64,000 bases of DNA from Methanomicrobiales archaeon (GCA_025350045.1 JANXYM010000087.1:1-64000), one strand, 5' to 3'; positions 23,985-33,147 are shown, counted from the stretch's first letter. Notes: generated by a model from the letters alone, not told the origin. Program-made: numbers and translations.

Positions 23985-24848
23985 TTATTCCCACCGGTGC
24001 TGGTACCCGCGTCTGGCAAGCGGTATCCCATCAGCAGTGACCGCTTTTTCTGCTACCACAGTTCCTATCACCGTTGAAAGCACACCGGCAACGGGGAATT
24101 TATCAGGAGCGATAGTAAAGATAAGCTCATAATCCCCACCACCGTGGAGGGCGAGTTCGCGTGCCTGCTCCGGGGGGATACCGGGAGCCAGGGGCAGTTT
24201 TTTCGTATCAATGGCAAACCCACACCCGTTGATACCTGCCAGATCGTAGAGCGAGAGGGCAATCCCGTCACTATCGTCCATCATCGCACTCACGCCGGCC
24301 CGGCCGAGCTGTTGACCTTCCTCCACCCGGGGCTGCGGCTCGAAGAGCGCTTTCTCAAACTGGAGATATCCGTCAAGCCGGGCCTGCGCCTGCCCGGGCG
24401 TGCCGGTAATACAGATAAGGTCTCCCGGCCGGGCACCCTTCCTCCGCACAATGGAATCCCTGGCGACAAGTCCCAGCCCGGTCGTTACGACGGTAAGCTC
24501 CCCATGCCGATCGATATCGCCACCAATGATGGTTGCGCCGAATCTCGTGCAACAGTCCTGTGCCCCCTGCATCACACCCGATAAGGACTTCCAGTCATCC
24601 AGCCCTACAGCGATCAGGAGATATTTCGGCGCAGCTCCCATGCTCGCGATATCCGAAAGGGTGACTGCGGCACTCATCCAGCCGGCCTGCCAGTCAGTCA
24701 TGCCTTCGACAAAGTCGGTAGTCCTGTGGAGCATATCGGTAGTTACTACCATCACCTGTTCACCACACGGCAGCTCTGCACAGTCATCAAGACAGTTCTC
24801 CCGCCCGACCACACCCATTACCACGTTAAGGAGCTCGCGATCATCCAC
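23985..24848 (-). CDS. thiL: ThiL-like thiamine-monophosphate kinase (AIR synthase-related)
   Basis: A 287-residue protein of the PurM/ThiL/HypE ATP-binding superfamily, which converts thiamine monophosphate to the diphosphate. Visible landmarks are the N-terminal DDCAEL (the usual GDDAA metal site), TTDMLHRTTDF, WMSAAVTLSDIASMGAAPKY, IIGGDIDR and MMDDSDGIALSL, with a final LHGGGDYELIFTI. It is slightly shorter than bacterial ThiL. Residues 1-15 lack the usual long N-terminal lead. The gene overlaps the DUF460 gene upstream by 8 bp, so both are one transcript; the pairing has no known functional meaning. Confidence 0.85.
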   Translation of the reverse strand: MDDRELLNVVMGVVGRENCLDDCAELPCGEQVMVVTTDMLHRTTDFVEGMTDWQAGWMSAAVTLSDIASMGAAPKYLLIAVGLDDWKSLSGVMQGAQDCCTRFGATIIGGDIDRHGELTVVTTGLGLVARDSIVRRKGARPGDLICITGTPGQAQARLDGYLQFEKALFEPQPRVEEGQQLGRAGVSAMMDDSDGIALSLYDLAGINGCGFAIDTKKLPLAPGIPPEQARELALHGGGDYELIFTIAPDKFPVAGVLSTVIGTVVAEKAVTADGIPLARRGYQHRWE

Positions 24849-26808
24849 TTTTTTTCACTTCCTTACCCCGTTCGCTCTTGTACTCCTTGAAGATGTGCTC
24901 GATCATTTCCGTCTTCTTCTCCCGTTCATGCTGAACCTGTATCCCCTGCCACTGGAGCAGTGCCTGATCAAACATTTCCTTCCCGCAGAGTCCCTGCTTT
25001 CCCCGTACCTGGACGCCGGCCTCCTTATCGGAAAGGAGGGGCACACCCGCTTCACGGAACACCGGGATGAGCATTGGATCGCTCCCGGCAAGAACACCGT
25101 CTCCGGCAACCACCGCTTTCACCCGCATTTCAGCGAGATCCTTAACAACGCCCCTTCCCCAGCCATCGATACGGGTGACAAAGACGAGGTCTCCCTCGTC
25201 GATTCCCACGTCATCCGCGAGCCTCCGGAGACCATCTTTTGTCAGAGTGTCCATCACCTTCACCGGAAGCACCTCGCCATCCATGGAGAGTTCCGCAAAC
25301 TGTTTGATTCGTACCAACCGTTTGACAAGGTTCCGGTTATGGCGTTCCTCTTTGCGTAAATTTTTTTTTAAACTTGAGATAATGGCATCCTTTTTTACCA
25401 CTTCGGCATCCTTTGCCAGCTCGGCTTCCCGGGAGGTGTTCCCCTTCCGTATGCGTGCCTGCAGGCGGTGATTCTCGTAATCTTTGCTTTTGATTTCTTC
25501 CTGCAGTTCGGCAACAAACGTGCGGAGTCGCTTGACCATCCCGTCCAGCATTCGCACCCGCTCATCGTGTTTTTCATCCACACGGGCCGGGGGGGCTTCC
25601 CGCAGGGGGGCGGGTGCAGTACAACCGTTTATGTCTGCAAGCGCGTGCTCCAGCGACTGCCCGCGGATCACCCGTGCCCGGACTTCATCGAGATCGTGCC
25701 CCGGGGGGATCCGTTTTACCAGGTTCTGGAACTTGTGCCGGTACTGCCGGTAGGCATCAAGAGCTGCGGAAAGTGCATCCCGCTCGTGATCATTTCCATA
25801 CGAGAAGGGGGCGGAAATCTCCAGTTTGGTCTCAATACTCACATCCTGTTTCGGCGTATATGCAACAGCACTGAACGCCCTGCGAATTTTCTCAACAGAA
25901 AAGGGCATATCCTGCACATCGGATGCAATGATGAGGGGTTTTCCGACTTTATAGAGGGCCTCGATCACATCCCCCATGTTCATCTGCCGGGAACTCTGGA
26001 GGTGCAGGAGGTTCCCGTCAAGATCCAGTGCGGCAAAAGCGGTGGTAGTCCCCGGATCGATCCCGACAATAAGATAGCGCGGCTTTCCCGAGAGCGGGCG
26101 GAACCGGATTCGTTCGAGGCGTTTGCCATTGATTCGTACCTGCACATCGGAGCCCCGGTACGGGGAAACGGGGATTTGATCGCGGGTAGTAAAGACCGCA
26201 AATACCACCCGGCTGCAACCGCCAAATGCCCGGGTCTCCTTCTTCTCGTACCTCATCCCGGCTCCCACCAGAGCCTGCTCGATCTCCCGCCCCTTGAACT
26301 GAACCGACCCATGAATCTTGCGAACGTACCGGTTCTGGCTCCATCCACCCTTTCCCGGCGAGCGGTTCCGGCTTACGATGATCTCGCTCTCGTTCTCAAA
26401 CGCGATCACTTCGGCGCCGGCCCCAAGAGAGGCGACCTGTGCAGTGGTCCGGGCTTCGGCGAAGGGATCGAACCGGTTGAAACTGATATTGTACCGGGCT
26501 GCAACCTTCTGGAGCGTCTCTTTGTGCTCACCGCCGGTCACCTGGACAAGCCGGGTCTGCGGAGGAAGACCCTGTAAAAAAAAGTAGAGTTCTTTCTGGT
26601 CAGCAGCAATCTCCTGCAGGCTGTCCACGGCGAGGATATCGGGTTGTTCCTCCCTGAGCATACGGAAGAGCCGGAACAGCGAGATTTCGGATTCGTTCAC
26701 GACAGCCGGGCCCTGCATACGGACGAGGGCATAGACCGGCCTGCGGGTTTTGGATCTCACCGATCCCTTGATGATATCGATGCCAAAGACACTCAGCCGG
26801 TCACGCAT
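24841..26808 (-). CDS. DUF460-family protein with RNase H-like domain
   Basis: A 655-residue archaeal protein of the DUF460 (COG2433) family. The N-terminal part (VFGIDIIKGSVRSKTRRPVY, LAVDSLQEIA) and the central part (from about residue 247: IVGIDPGTTTAFAALDLDG) both look like RNase H-fold strands, the second with the Asp-containing GIDPG of RuvC-like nucleases. Residues 410-500 are a charged coiled coil (RMLDGMVKRLRTFVAELQEE). The C-terminal domain has GIDEGDLVFVTRID. The family is linked to nucleic-acid processing, but no activity is proven. It overlaps rio2 upstream by 16 bp and thiL downstream by 8 bp. Confidence 0.85.
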   Translation of the reverse strand: MRDRLSVFGIDIIKGSVRSKTRRPVYALVRMQGPAVVNESEISLFRLFRMLREEQPDILAVDSLQEIAADQKELYFFLQGLPPQTRLVQVTGGEHKETLQKVAARYNISFNRFDPFAEARTTAQVASLGAGAEVIAFENESEIIVSRNRSPGKGGWSQNRYVRKIHGSVQFKGREIEQALVGAGMRYEKKETRAFGGCSRVVFAVFTTRDQIPVSPYRGSDVQVRINGKRLERIRFRPLSGKPRYLIVGIDPGTTTAFAALDLDGNLLHLQSSRQMNMGDVIEALYKVGKPLIIASDVQDMPFSVEKIRRAFSAVAYTPKQDVSIETKLEISAPFSYGNDHERDALSAALDAYRQYRHKFQNLVKRIPPGHDLDEVRARVIRGQSLEHALADINGCTAPAPLREAPPARVDEKHDERVRMLDGMVKRLRTFVAELQEEIKSKDYENHRLQARIRKGNTSREAELAKDAEVVKKDAIISSLKKNLRKEERHNRNLVKRLVRIKQFAELSMDGEVLPVKVMDTLTKDGLRRLADDVGIDEGDLVFVTRIDGWGRGVVKDLAEMRVKAVVAGDGVLAGSDPMLIPVFREAGVPLLSDKEAGVQVRGKQGLCGKEMFDQALLQWQGIQVQHEREKKTEMIEHIFKEYKSERGKEVKKSG

Positions 26809-27647
26809 TGAATCGCATCCTCAAGGTCATACCTGAGTTGGTATTTCCGTTTAAAATACGTGAGGATGTTATCGAGATCCCGGTTGAGGGTAACTTCGGC
26901 ATTCGGGTGAGCGGCATCTATCCACTGGGGCCAGTCGATGAGCACGCATTTGCCCTCTTCCATGAGGATGTTGTATTCCGAGAGATCGGAATGAATCATA
27001 CCTTCCTTGTAAGCAATACGGACATTTTCCAGAATCTCATCGAGCACAACAGCAGGAGCCTCAAGGATGCAGCGGTTGAGGTTTGCGCCCTGGATCAGCG
27101 ACATTACCACCGTATGCCGGTTCTGTGCAATGGGAAGCGGAACACTGACCTTCGGGTGAAGTGCCACGAGCGCCTTATACTCCCGTTCCGCAGAGAGCTT
27201 CGATGCAACGAGCCACGGGCAGTGTCCCTCGGCCATATATTCCCGGTTGACCCGGGCTGAATTGAAGGATCGCCCCCCGATCCGGTGGAACTTGATGGCG
27301 ACAGGGCCAAGACCGAGAGCTTCATACACCACCGATTCCTTGCCTTCGCCCAGCTGCACCCCCAAAGCCGAGATCGTCCCTTTACGGGTAAGACTTGCCA
27401 GGGCGAGCGTGTCATATCCCCCGAAAACAAGGGCATACCCATCGTAGGGTACCGGGTTGAACCGTACCATGCCCCACTCAATCAGGCGAGCCAGACGGTA
27501 ATTCACTTCGGATTCAGCAAACCCGGTACTGGTTATCAGCTGTTCCAGGGGAACCCAGGAATATCGTGACATCTGGCGCTCAAGCACCGATAATATCGTC
27601 TTTTCGTATTTATGCAGGGTGCGGATGTGTTCCGCAGATACAGCCAT
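26793..27647 (-). CDS. rio2: RIO-type protein kinase Rio2
   Basis: A 284-residue atypical protein kinase involved in late maturation of the small ribosomal subunit. I chose ATG 27647 (MAVSAEHIRTLHKYEKTILS); the frame's longer start is unlikely. An N-terminal winged helix (about 10-85) marks the Rio2 subtype. Next come the glycine-rich loop LGEGKESVVYEA, the ATP Lys in PVAIKFHRIG, the catalytic loop GMIHSDLSEYNIL and the metal-binding IDWPQW. The 3' end overlaps the DUF460 gene. Length is normal for archaeal Rio2. Confidence 0.95.
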   Translation of the reverse strand: MAVSAEHIRTLHKYEKTILSVLERQMSRYSWVPLEQLITSTGFAESEVNYRLARLIEWGMVRFNPVPYDGYALVFGGYDTLALASLTRKGTISALGVQLGEGKESVVYEALGLGPVAIKFHRIGGRSFNSARVNREYMAEGHCPWLVASKLSAEREYKALVALHPKVSVPLPIAQNRHTVVMSLIQGANLNRCILEAPAVVLDEILENVRIAYKEGMIHSDLSEYNILMEEGKCVLIDWPQWIDAAHPNAEVTLNRDLDNILTYFKRKYQLRYDLEDAIQCVTG

Positions 27648-27759
27648 GATCGTTAGAGTGGTGATGTCCCGGACTATAAAATCACTCCATACCGCCACAA
27701 GAAAATATTCATCACAACCTTAAACATCTTTTATCCTCCAGAATAAAATAGATCAGAAC

Positions 27760-28653
27760 ATGCAGTGCAGCAAGTGTCACCGGGATGCGATTGTTTTCCA
27801 GCCCTATTCGGGACTGCATCTCTGCAGTCAGCACCTTACTGCCGATGTTGAGGCAAAAGCAAAAAAACAGATACGGGCGCAGGGCGGGCTCAAACCCGGC
27901 GATCATATAGCCGTACTACTTTCCCAGGATCAGAACAGCTGGGCGCTTTTGTATTTTTTGAAACATCTTACGGCTCAGCGCCGCGATATACGGATTACTG
28001 CCATAGCCATACCAGATGGATCCGGCAACCGCAGCGACATATTGCGTGCGAAGCGTTTTGCAGAATGCCTCGATACAGAGTTCCTTGTTGTCTCGCTGCC
28101 GGAAGAATCCGATAGCCGGACTGAAACATGTCCGAAAGAAAACCGGGATCCGGCATCATTTCCTGTGTCCCGCATTTCCTGTTCCTTCCGGTTGGACAGG
28201 TTTGCACACCTGCACGGGATTACGAAGATTGCATGGGGACTCTGCCTCGATGCTGCTGCTGCAGTAGTGCTCGGGAACATCATCCGGGGCGCTGGGGAAA
28301 ACCGGGTCTGGGGCAACTCATATCAGGACCACCTCCCCCGTATCTGTCCGTTTATTTCAGTCACAGCACTGGAAATATCCCTGTATGCCGCATCCTGCGG
28401 ATGTGGTGATGAACAGACAATCCATCCGGAACAAAGAGATGAATTGCACAAGGATACGATCGCAATGCTGGACAATTATACAAATAAACATCCTGCAACA
28501 AAGTATGCACTCCTGAACCTGGGAGAAACCCTGGGGGGCCCCGGGAGGGGAATCAAAGGGCTCATCCAGACCTGTGCATGGTACGGGGAATCGCTGAGAT
28601 GCTGCTGCAATGTCAGCCCGATACCTCATGAGGTGACAGATGGCACACGTTAA
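27760..28653 (+). CDS. Degenerate tRNA 2-thiolation protein paralogue (Ncs6/TtcA-like)
   Basis: A 297-residue protein with the layout of archaeal Ncs6/CTU1-type tRNA thiolases. The N-terminal zinc site is kept (C3, C6, C22, H25: CSKCHRDA, GLHLCSQH). The PP-loop, which should read SGGKDS, is SQDQNS (55-60, in VLLSQDQNSWALLYFL). The second ATP-site motif (GHNLDDEAQT in active members) is GLCLDAAAAVV, although the following IIRG is kept. The C-terminal zinc motif is also degraded. The frame is intact over its whole length, so the gene is probably expressed but without adenylation activity. It overlaps the K+ channel gene by 14 bp. It may bind RNA, act as a partner, or be a decaying gene. Confidence 0.65.
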   Translation: MQCSKCHRDAIVFQPYSGLHLCSQHLTADVEAKAKKQIRAQGGLKPGDHIAVLLSQDQNSWALLYFLKHLTAQRRDIRITAIAIPDGSGNRSDILRAKRFAECLDTEFLVVSLPEESDSRTETCPKENRDPASFPVSRISCSFRLDRFAHLHGITKIAWGLCLDAAAAVVLGNIIRGAGENRVWGNSYQDHLPRICPFISVTALEISLYAASCGCGDEQTIHPEQRDELHKDTIAMLDNYTNKHPATKYALLNLGETLGGPGRGIKGLIQTCAWYGESLRCCCNVSPIPHEVTDGTR

Positions 28654-30349
28654 ACGGGGAAGAATATGGCGGGTGATCAGGAACTCGCCGGGAATCCAGA
28701 TCGGGATCTATTTCTTGGCATTTGCCATGCTCATCGCCCTCTACACGTACATCTTCCACCTGTTTTATCCATTACTGGAAAACAAATCCATCACATGGGC
28801 CAGTGCCCTTATGTTTGTGGTCCAGTCCATGACAACGGTCGGGTATGGTGAGATCCTCCCCTTCAATAATGATCTCACCATGCTGCTTTCGATCCAGATC
28901 ATTATTTCCGGCGTTATCATGATCTTCGTCGTCATCCCACTTCTTCTTGCACCGTTCCTCACCACCCTCCTCGCACCCACACCCCCAAGGAAAACTCCCC
29001 ATATACTATCGGGGCACACGGTTGTGATGGGATACGATGAACTCACCCGTTCGGTTATTGAAAGCCTAACGATCTCAGAACATGATATCGTGATCATTGA
29101 ACAGGACAAGGCAATCGCCCTTGAGATCGCCACGCATTACCGGAAACGCGCTTATGTGATCTGGGGGGATTATACCGATACCTCAACGTGGGCGGCTGCC
29201 CACATCGACAAGGCACAGAATGTGGTGATCTGCAAGGATGAACGACAGACGGCCAGTATCGTTCTTGGCATCCGGGAGATGGTAAAAGGAAAGATCATTT
29301 CCGTGGTGGACAAGCTCTCATTTGAACGGTACCTCCGGTATGCAGGAGCGGATTATGTACTGTCCCCCAAACATGCAACCGGGAGGATCCTGGCACGCCA
29401 TGCCGTCCTCAATCCGAGCGGAGATGCTGAACCGGATATTCCCGGGCTGGGCAGGATCAACATCAACCTCGAGCATACGGCTGAACAGGAACTCCGGCTC
29501 ATCAATATCCCCGTTGTTTTCGGGTGCAGGGCGGCATTCAAGTCCATTTCAGAACTTCAGCTCTTTGAACGATTCGGGATAATTGTGCCATTTCTCTGGA
29601 AGGCCGGAAAGTTCATTCCGGAACCCAGTCGGGATATTGTTGTTGATAACACGACATCGCTCTTCCTTTTTGGCAGGGCTGAATCCATTGTCAACGCGAT
29701 CCGGGAAGAGTTCAATAGCGACGGTTGTGCAGACGCTTTTGCCGTGATTGCAGGATTCGGGGATGTGGGTGCCGGTGCCTACCAGGAACTCAAGGCGTCC
29801 GGGGTCTCCTGCATTGTAGTGGATTCAAAACAACAGGCAGTGGAGCAGGTTGTAGGCAACGCGGAGGATGAAACGGTGCTGAAAAGGGCCCTTATCGAAG
29901 AGGCACGGTTCTGCGTTGTTGCTCTGAATGATGACGATCTCAACATATTTACCACCCTCATGGCCCGGAACCTCAACCCACTCATAAGGATCCTGGCACG
30001 GGCCAACGAACCGGCTACCGTTGAAAAACTCTACCGGGCGGGTGCTGACTACGTAGCCCTCCTTCCTATGATCGGGGGGCAGACGATCGCGAGGATTATT
30101 CTTGCAAAAACCGCCACCATCCTCCTTGAACTGCCAAACAGCGACCTGGTAATCCTCAAACATGCCAATAAAACGTACTCAAAACCCTTAAAATGGTTCA
30201 CCCGGAAAACCGGAGTCAGGATCATTGGTATCGAGAGCCAGAGCCGCTCGATCATTGCTCCTGAAGCAGAAGAGATCATTCTTGAAGGCGATGCCCTCAT
30301 AGCGGTGGGAAATACTGAACAGTTGAAAAAGTTCATTCATCTGGTATAA
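28640..30349 (+). CDS. Potassium channel with two RCK (TrkA) domains
   Basis: A 569-residue MthK-like channel subunit. Two membrane helices (about 20-42 and 88-112) flank a pore loop with the K+ selectivity filter TTVGYGE (T66-G70). The cytosolic part has two RCK units: the first (TVVMGYDELTRSVIESL, IVIIEQDK) and the second (FAVIAGFGDVGAGAYQELKA, CIVVDSK), each with a Rossmann nucleotide-binding strand; the second keeps the GFGDVG loop. A TrkA-C domain forms the end. Such channels open on binding Ca2+, ATP or c-di-AMP. The gene overlaps the degenerate thiolase gene and is followed by nadE after 15 bp, so the three are co-transcribed. Confidence 0.93.
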   Translation: MAHVKRGRIWRVIRNSPGIQIGIYFLAFAMLIALYTYIFHLFYPLLENKSITWASALMFVVQSMTTVGYGEILPFNNDLTMLLSIQIIISGVIMIFVVIPLLLAPFLTTLLAPTPPRKTPHILSGHTVVMGYDELTRSVIESLTISEHDIVIIEQDKAIALEIATHYRKRAYVIWGDYTDTSTWAAAHIDKAQNVVICKDERQTASIVLGIREMVKGKIISVVDKLSFERYLRYAGADYVLSPKHATGRILARHAVLNPSGDAEPDIPGLGRININLEHTAEQELRLINIPVVFGCRAAFKSISELQLFERFGIIVPFLWKAGKFIPEPSRDIVVDNTTSLFLFGRAESIVNAIREEFNSDGCADAFAVIAGFGDVGAGAYQELKASGVSCIVVDSKQQAVEQVVGNAEDETVLKRALIEEARFCVVALNDDDLNIFTTLMARNLNPLIRILARANEPATVEKLYRAGADYVALLPMIGGQTIARIILAKTATILLELPNSDLVILKHANKTYSKPLKWFTRKTGVRIIGIESQSRSIIAPEAEEIILEGDALIAVGNTEQLKKFIHLV

Positions 30350-30364
30350 CAAAAGGAGTGCGCA

Positions 30365-31141
30365 ATGGCAGCAGATCTTGGGTGCAGGCTGGGACAGATT
30401 GAACAGATGATCCGGTACGCTTACTGGAACAGCGGTTGTACGGGTATCGTTATTGGTGTGAGCGGGGGAATTGACTCGGCTGTTGCGGCAGGATTCTGTT
30501 GCCGGGCAATCGGCCCTGAAAAGGTGCTGGGGCTCTCTCTACCCTCTGCAATCAGCAATCCTGAAGATTGTAAGGATGCGGCAACACTCTGTGAACAGCT
30601 TCACATGGAGCATAAGGTAGTCAGCATAGAACCGATGCTTGAGGGATTCCGGGCAATGCCGGGATTTACCGGTTCCCGGTACCTTACCGGCAACCTGATG
30701 GCCCGCGTCAGGATGGCAGTTGTCTATTATCATGCCAACCTCGACCACCGGCTCGTCTGCGGTACATCCAACCGGAGCGAGTATATGCTCGGCTACTGCA
30801 CAAAATTCGGAGATAATGCAGCAGACGTCCAGCCACTCCTGCACTTGTATAAGGATGAAGTTTACGAAGCCGCACGGGAACTGAAAATACCGGCACCTAT
30901 TGTAAAAAAAGCACCCTCTGCAGGATTGTGGGGAGGCCAGAGTGACGAGAGCGAGATCGGCCTTTCGTATACCGAGATCGATACATCGTTACGGGCACTC
31001 GAACTGCACCAGTGGAAGTCTACAACGCCAACAGAAGAAAAAGTCCTCGCACTAGTGAAAAAAAGCGAGCACAAACGGCTCCCGGCACCTAATCTCTTAG
31101 CATCTCTGCAAAAATGCCGGAATATTGTTCCGGGAAATTGA
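30365..31141 (+). CDS. nadE: NH3-dependent NAD+ synthetase
   Basis: A 258-residue enzyme that amidates nicotinic acid adenine dinucleotide to NAD+ with ATP and ammonia. The adenylation P-loop is VSGGIDSAV (SGGIDS at 33-38). LVCGTSNRSEYMLGYCTKFG and the NaAD site ADVQPLLHLYKDEVYEAARE are present, with APSAGLWGGQSDESEIGLSY and the Lys-rich end. No glutaminase domain is fused, so free ammonia is used. The 3' end overlaps the convergent pgiA gene by 53 bp. Confidence 0.95.
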   Translation: MAADLGCRLGQIEQMIRYAYWNSGCTGIVIGVSGGIDSAVAAGFCCRAIGPEKVLGLSLPSAISNPEDCKDAATLCEQLHMEHKVVSIEPMLEGFRAMPGFTGSRYLTGNLMARVRMAVVYYHANLDHRLVCGTSNRSEYMLGYCTKFGDNAADVQPLLHLYKDEVYEAARELKIPAPIVKKAPSAGLWGGQSDESEIGLSYTEIDTSLRALELHQWKSTTPTEEKVLALVKKSEHKRLPAPNLLASLQKCRNIVPGN

Positions 31142-31793
31142 GAAAAACCAGCATCTCTTCATTCCCGATAAGATGGTAAAGAGGCCCCTTACAACATTGT
31201 TGCATTGCGGGCCTCCAGTGGTCAGGACACCGGACCTCAGGGATCTTTGGGTAATAGGGGTTTTTCTTCAGATTACCGTTACACATCGCATAGTATGCTG
31301 CCCCGTGAAGAGTCTCATATTCACCGTACTCACTCTCAAACGCAGTAGATACGATATTGGCCATGGCAAGGGTCTTGTCTGCGGAAGGATTGATGGAGAT
31401 ATGCCCATATTCAGGAGGAATAACAACAATATCGCCTGCATGGGCTGAGATCATCACCACATCATCCAGTCTCCGCGACTGGAGCAGGTACTTTGCCTCG
31501 CCTTCTATGACTTCATAGACTTCCGGGTATCCTATCCCCGCCGGATTTCTGGGGTGATAGTGTCCTTTGGTCTTCACCCATTCGTCACTGATAGTACAGG
31601 GAGGAATGACCGTGAGATCGTAGCGCAGATTATGGTGGCGTAACCACTGGCGATCTACATCTGACTTTGCCAGATCGCGGTACATAAAATAGAGGGGGGA
31701 GTTACCCTCGCACGAAGGGTCGGCGAGGACAGATCGCATCTCTTCAATTGTCCGGACTGAAGGCAAAGGGAGAGTCCCGTCCCATCCAAGCAT
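31089..31793 (-). CDS. pgiA: Cupin-type glucose-6-phosphate isomerase
   Basis: A 234-residue metal-dependent phosphoglucose isomerase of the archaeal cupin family (the Pyrococcus-type enzyme). The cupin core has TKGHYHPRNPAGIGYPEVYEV with His78, His80 and Glu91 as metal ligands, and GHISINPSADKTLAM with His131 as the fourth. The N-terminal YFMYRDLAKSDVDRQWL fits the family. The start is ATG 31793, sharing its A with the upstream stop (TGATG), so it is translationally coupled to the S-layer-type protein. Its 3' end overlaps nadE on the other strand. Confidence 0.92.
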   Translation of the reverse strand: MLGWDGTLPLPSVRTIEEMRSVLADPSCEGNSPLYFMYRDLAKSDVDRQWLRHHNLRYDLTVIPPCTISDEWVKTKGHYHPRNPAGIGYPEVYEVIEGEAKYLLQSRRLDDVVMISAHAGDIVVIPPEYGHISINPSADKTLAMANIVSTAFESEYGEYETLHGAAYYAMCNGNLKKNPYYPKIPEVRCPDHWRPAMQQCCKGPLYHLIGNEEMLVFLNFPEQYSGIFAEMLRD

Positions 31794-33082
31794 CACTTCT
31801 TCTTTCGCATTACAAGTAAATAATACCCGGCGCCAATGCCGATAATTACGATGACTGCGAGTGCCGGAAGTACCGATACCAGACCGCTTGATGCTGGTTT
31901 TGGCTCTACCTGAACCGGGACCTTGAACGTATCTGATACCTGACTGTTGTCGAGTGCATCCCGGTACCGTATTTCCGCATCCAGCAGATAGGTCTTAGCC
32001 TCTGCTTCATCACCTGCATGTAACTGATATTGGGCAGCTGCAGTTTCTCCGGGTTTTAAGTCCCCGATAAAGGTGGTATCATCTGAACTGGTAAAAGGAT
32101 CAACTGCAGAGATCCGTGCCTGTGAATGATATGCCGTGGTATCACCGTTGTTCCTGTACTCAACGGTTATCACATTGTCCGAACCAGGAAGGACACGGGC
32201 GGGTGCGGAGGTTACAGAAAAAGAGAGTTTTCCCCCCACGGGAATACCCACCGTATCTGTTGCTGAGGTCACAATATCCCCGTCCCGGTTTTCATAGGTG
32301 ACGGCTACATCAACAGGATAGGTCTGCGGTGCAGCGTCGCCAGAAACGGCGACCTTGTACCTGCAGGTAATGATGCCATTGCGCGGGAAATCCCCTATAT
32401 AAACACTGCTGTCGGTGGGGATGATAGGGCTCAAACCATTACGAAGTATCTTTACCGTTGCTTTTTTACCATCTTCAGACCCGATATTTTGTATAGTCAG
32501 GTTGAGATAACCGCCGCTGCCAACATTCAGGTTTTCCGACAGTGCTTCGATAACATCAATTTTTACCTGGGGTTTGACCTGTATGGTGAGAGGAATAACC
32601 TGACTCACCGTACGGTAATGATTCTGAAGGGTGTCAGCCGCATCATTATCAGCGTATGCAAGGTAGGTATACTGGATCGTAAGAGGGATCTGATATTCCC
32701 CGACTGAAGCGTTGGACAGGATCTTGGCCAGAATGGGGACTTTCATGAGCCCCTGCGACTTGATTTCTCCGACATTCTGGGGATCTGATCTGACAATGAC
32801 CGGTGCAGTACCAGAACCGAGCCCTACGGTCACCATCTTGGCAGTGGTCGGCAGATCATCGCGATCAATAGTCCCCGTGGTGACAAATTTTACATCGTTC
32901 ACTCCGCTGTTCCGTACAAGGACATTGATGGTAACATCCTGCCCCGGGGTGAATTGATTCACACCCGAGATTGCTGCTGATATCTGGGGGCTTGACCCCT
33001 GGAAGGTATCCACACCCATCACCGGCAAGGTACCGATGAGCGACAGCACGAGGAAGATAAGGATTATTTTAGGATATTTCAT
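31793..33082 (-). CDS. S-layer-type exported protein with CARDB-like domains
   Basis: A 429-residue exported protein. ATG 33082 gives a signal peptide (MKYPKIILIFLVLSLIGTLP). Three Ig-like beta domains of the COG1361/CARDB type follow, at about 30-165, 170-280 and 285-395; typical pieces are QFTPGQDVTINVLVRNSGVN, LNLTIQNIGSEDGKKATVKI and NVITVEYRNNGDTTAYHSQA. The C-terminus has one membrane span (SVLPALAVIVIIGIGAGYYL) and a short RKKK tail, which makes it a surface protein anchored at its end. It is divergent from a TrmB regulator, and the palindrome between them may control it. It is followed by pgiA, overlapping at the stop. Confidence 0.85.
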   Translation of the reverse strand: MKYPKIILIFLVLSLIGTLPVMGVDTFQGSSPQISAAISGVNQFTPGQDVTINVLVRNSGVNDVKFVTTGTIDRDDLPTTAKMVTVGLGSGTAPVIVRSDPQNVGEIKSQGLMKVPILAKILSNASVGEYQIPLTIQYTYLAYADNDAADTLQNHYRTVSQVIPLTIQVKPQVKIDVIEALSENLNVGSGGYLNLTIQNIGSEDGKKATVKILRNGLSPIIPTDSSVYIGDFPRNGIITCRYKVAVSGDAAPQTYPVDVAVTYENRDGDIVTSATDTVGIPVGGKLSFSVTSAPARVLPGSDNVITVEYRNNGDTTAYHSQARISAVDPFTSSDDTTFIGDLKPGETAAAQYQLHAGDEAEAKTYLLDAEIRYRDALDNSQVSDTFKVPVQVEPKPASSGLVSVLPALAVIVIIGIGAGYYLLVMRKKK

Positions 33083-33099
33083 TGCCAATCACGTGTTGT

Positions 33100-33115
33100 T
33101 GTTGTTATAACAACA
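33100..33115. promoter_or_regulatory. 16-bp perfect palindrome, candidate TrmB operator
   Basis: TGTTGTTATAACAACA is self-complementary and sits in the 65-bp gap between the divergent S-layer-type gene (start 33082) and the TrmB gene (start 33148). It overlaps or adjoins AT-rich promoter elements in both directions. TrmB-family proteins bind palindromes of this size, so it is a good candidate site for the adjacent regulator. Confidence 0.6.
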
Positions 33116-33147
33116 TTTAATATTGCAGAATATAAAGTCATGTTCCA

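Noticed and set aside
31089-31141. Frameshift in nadE extending it into pgiA
   Set aside because: Both proteins have normal lengths and family-typical ends, so the overlap is genuine and not caused by a lost stop.
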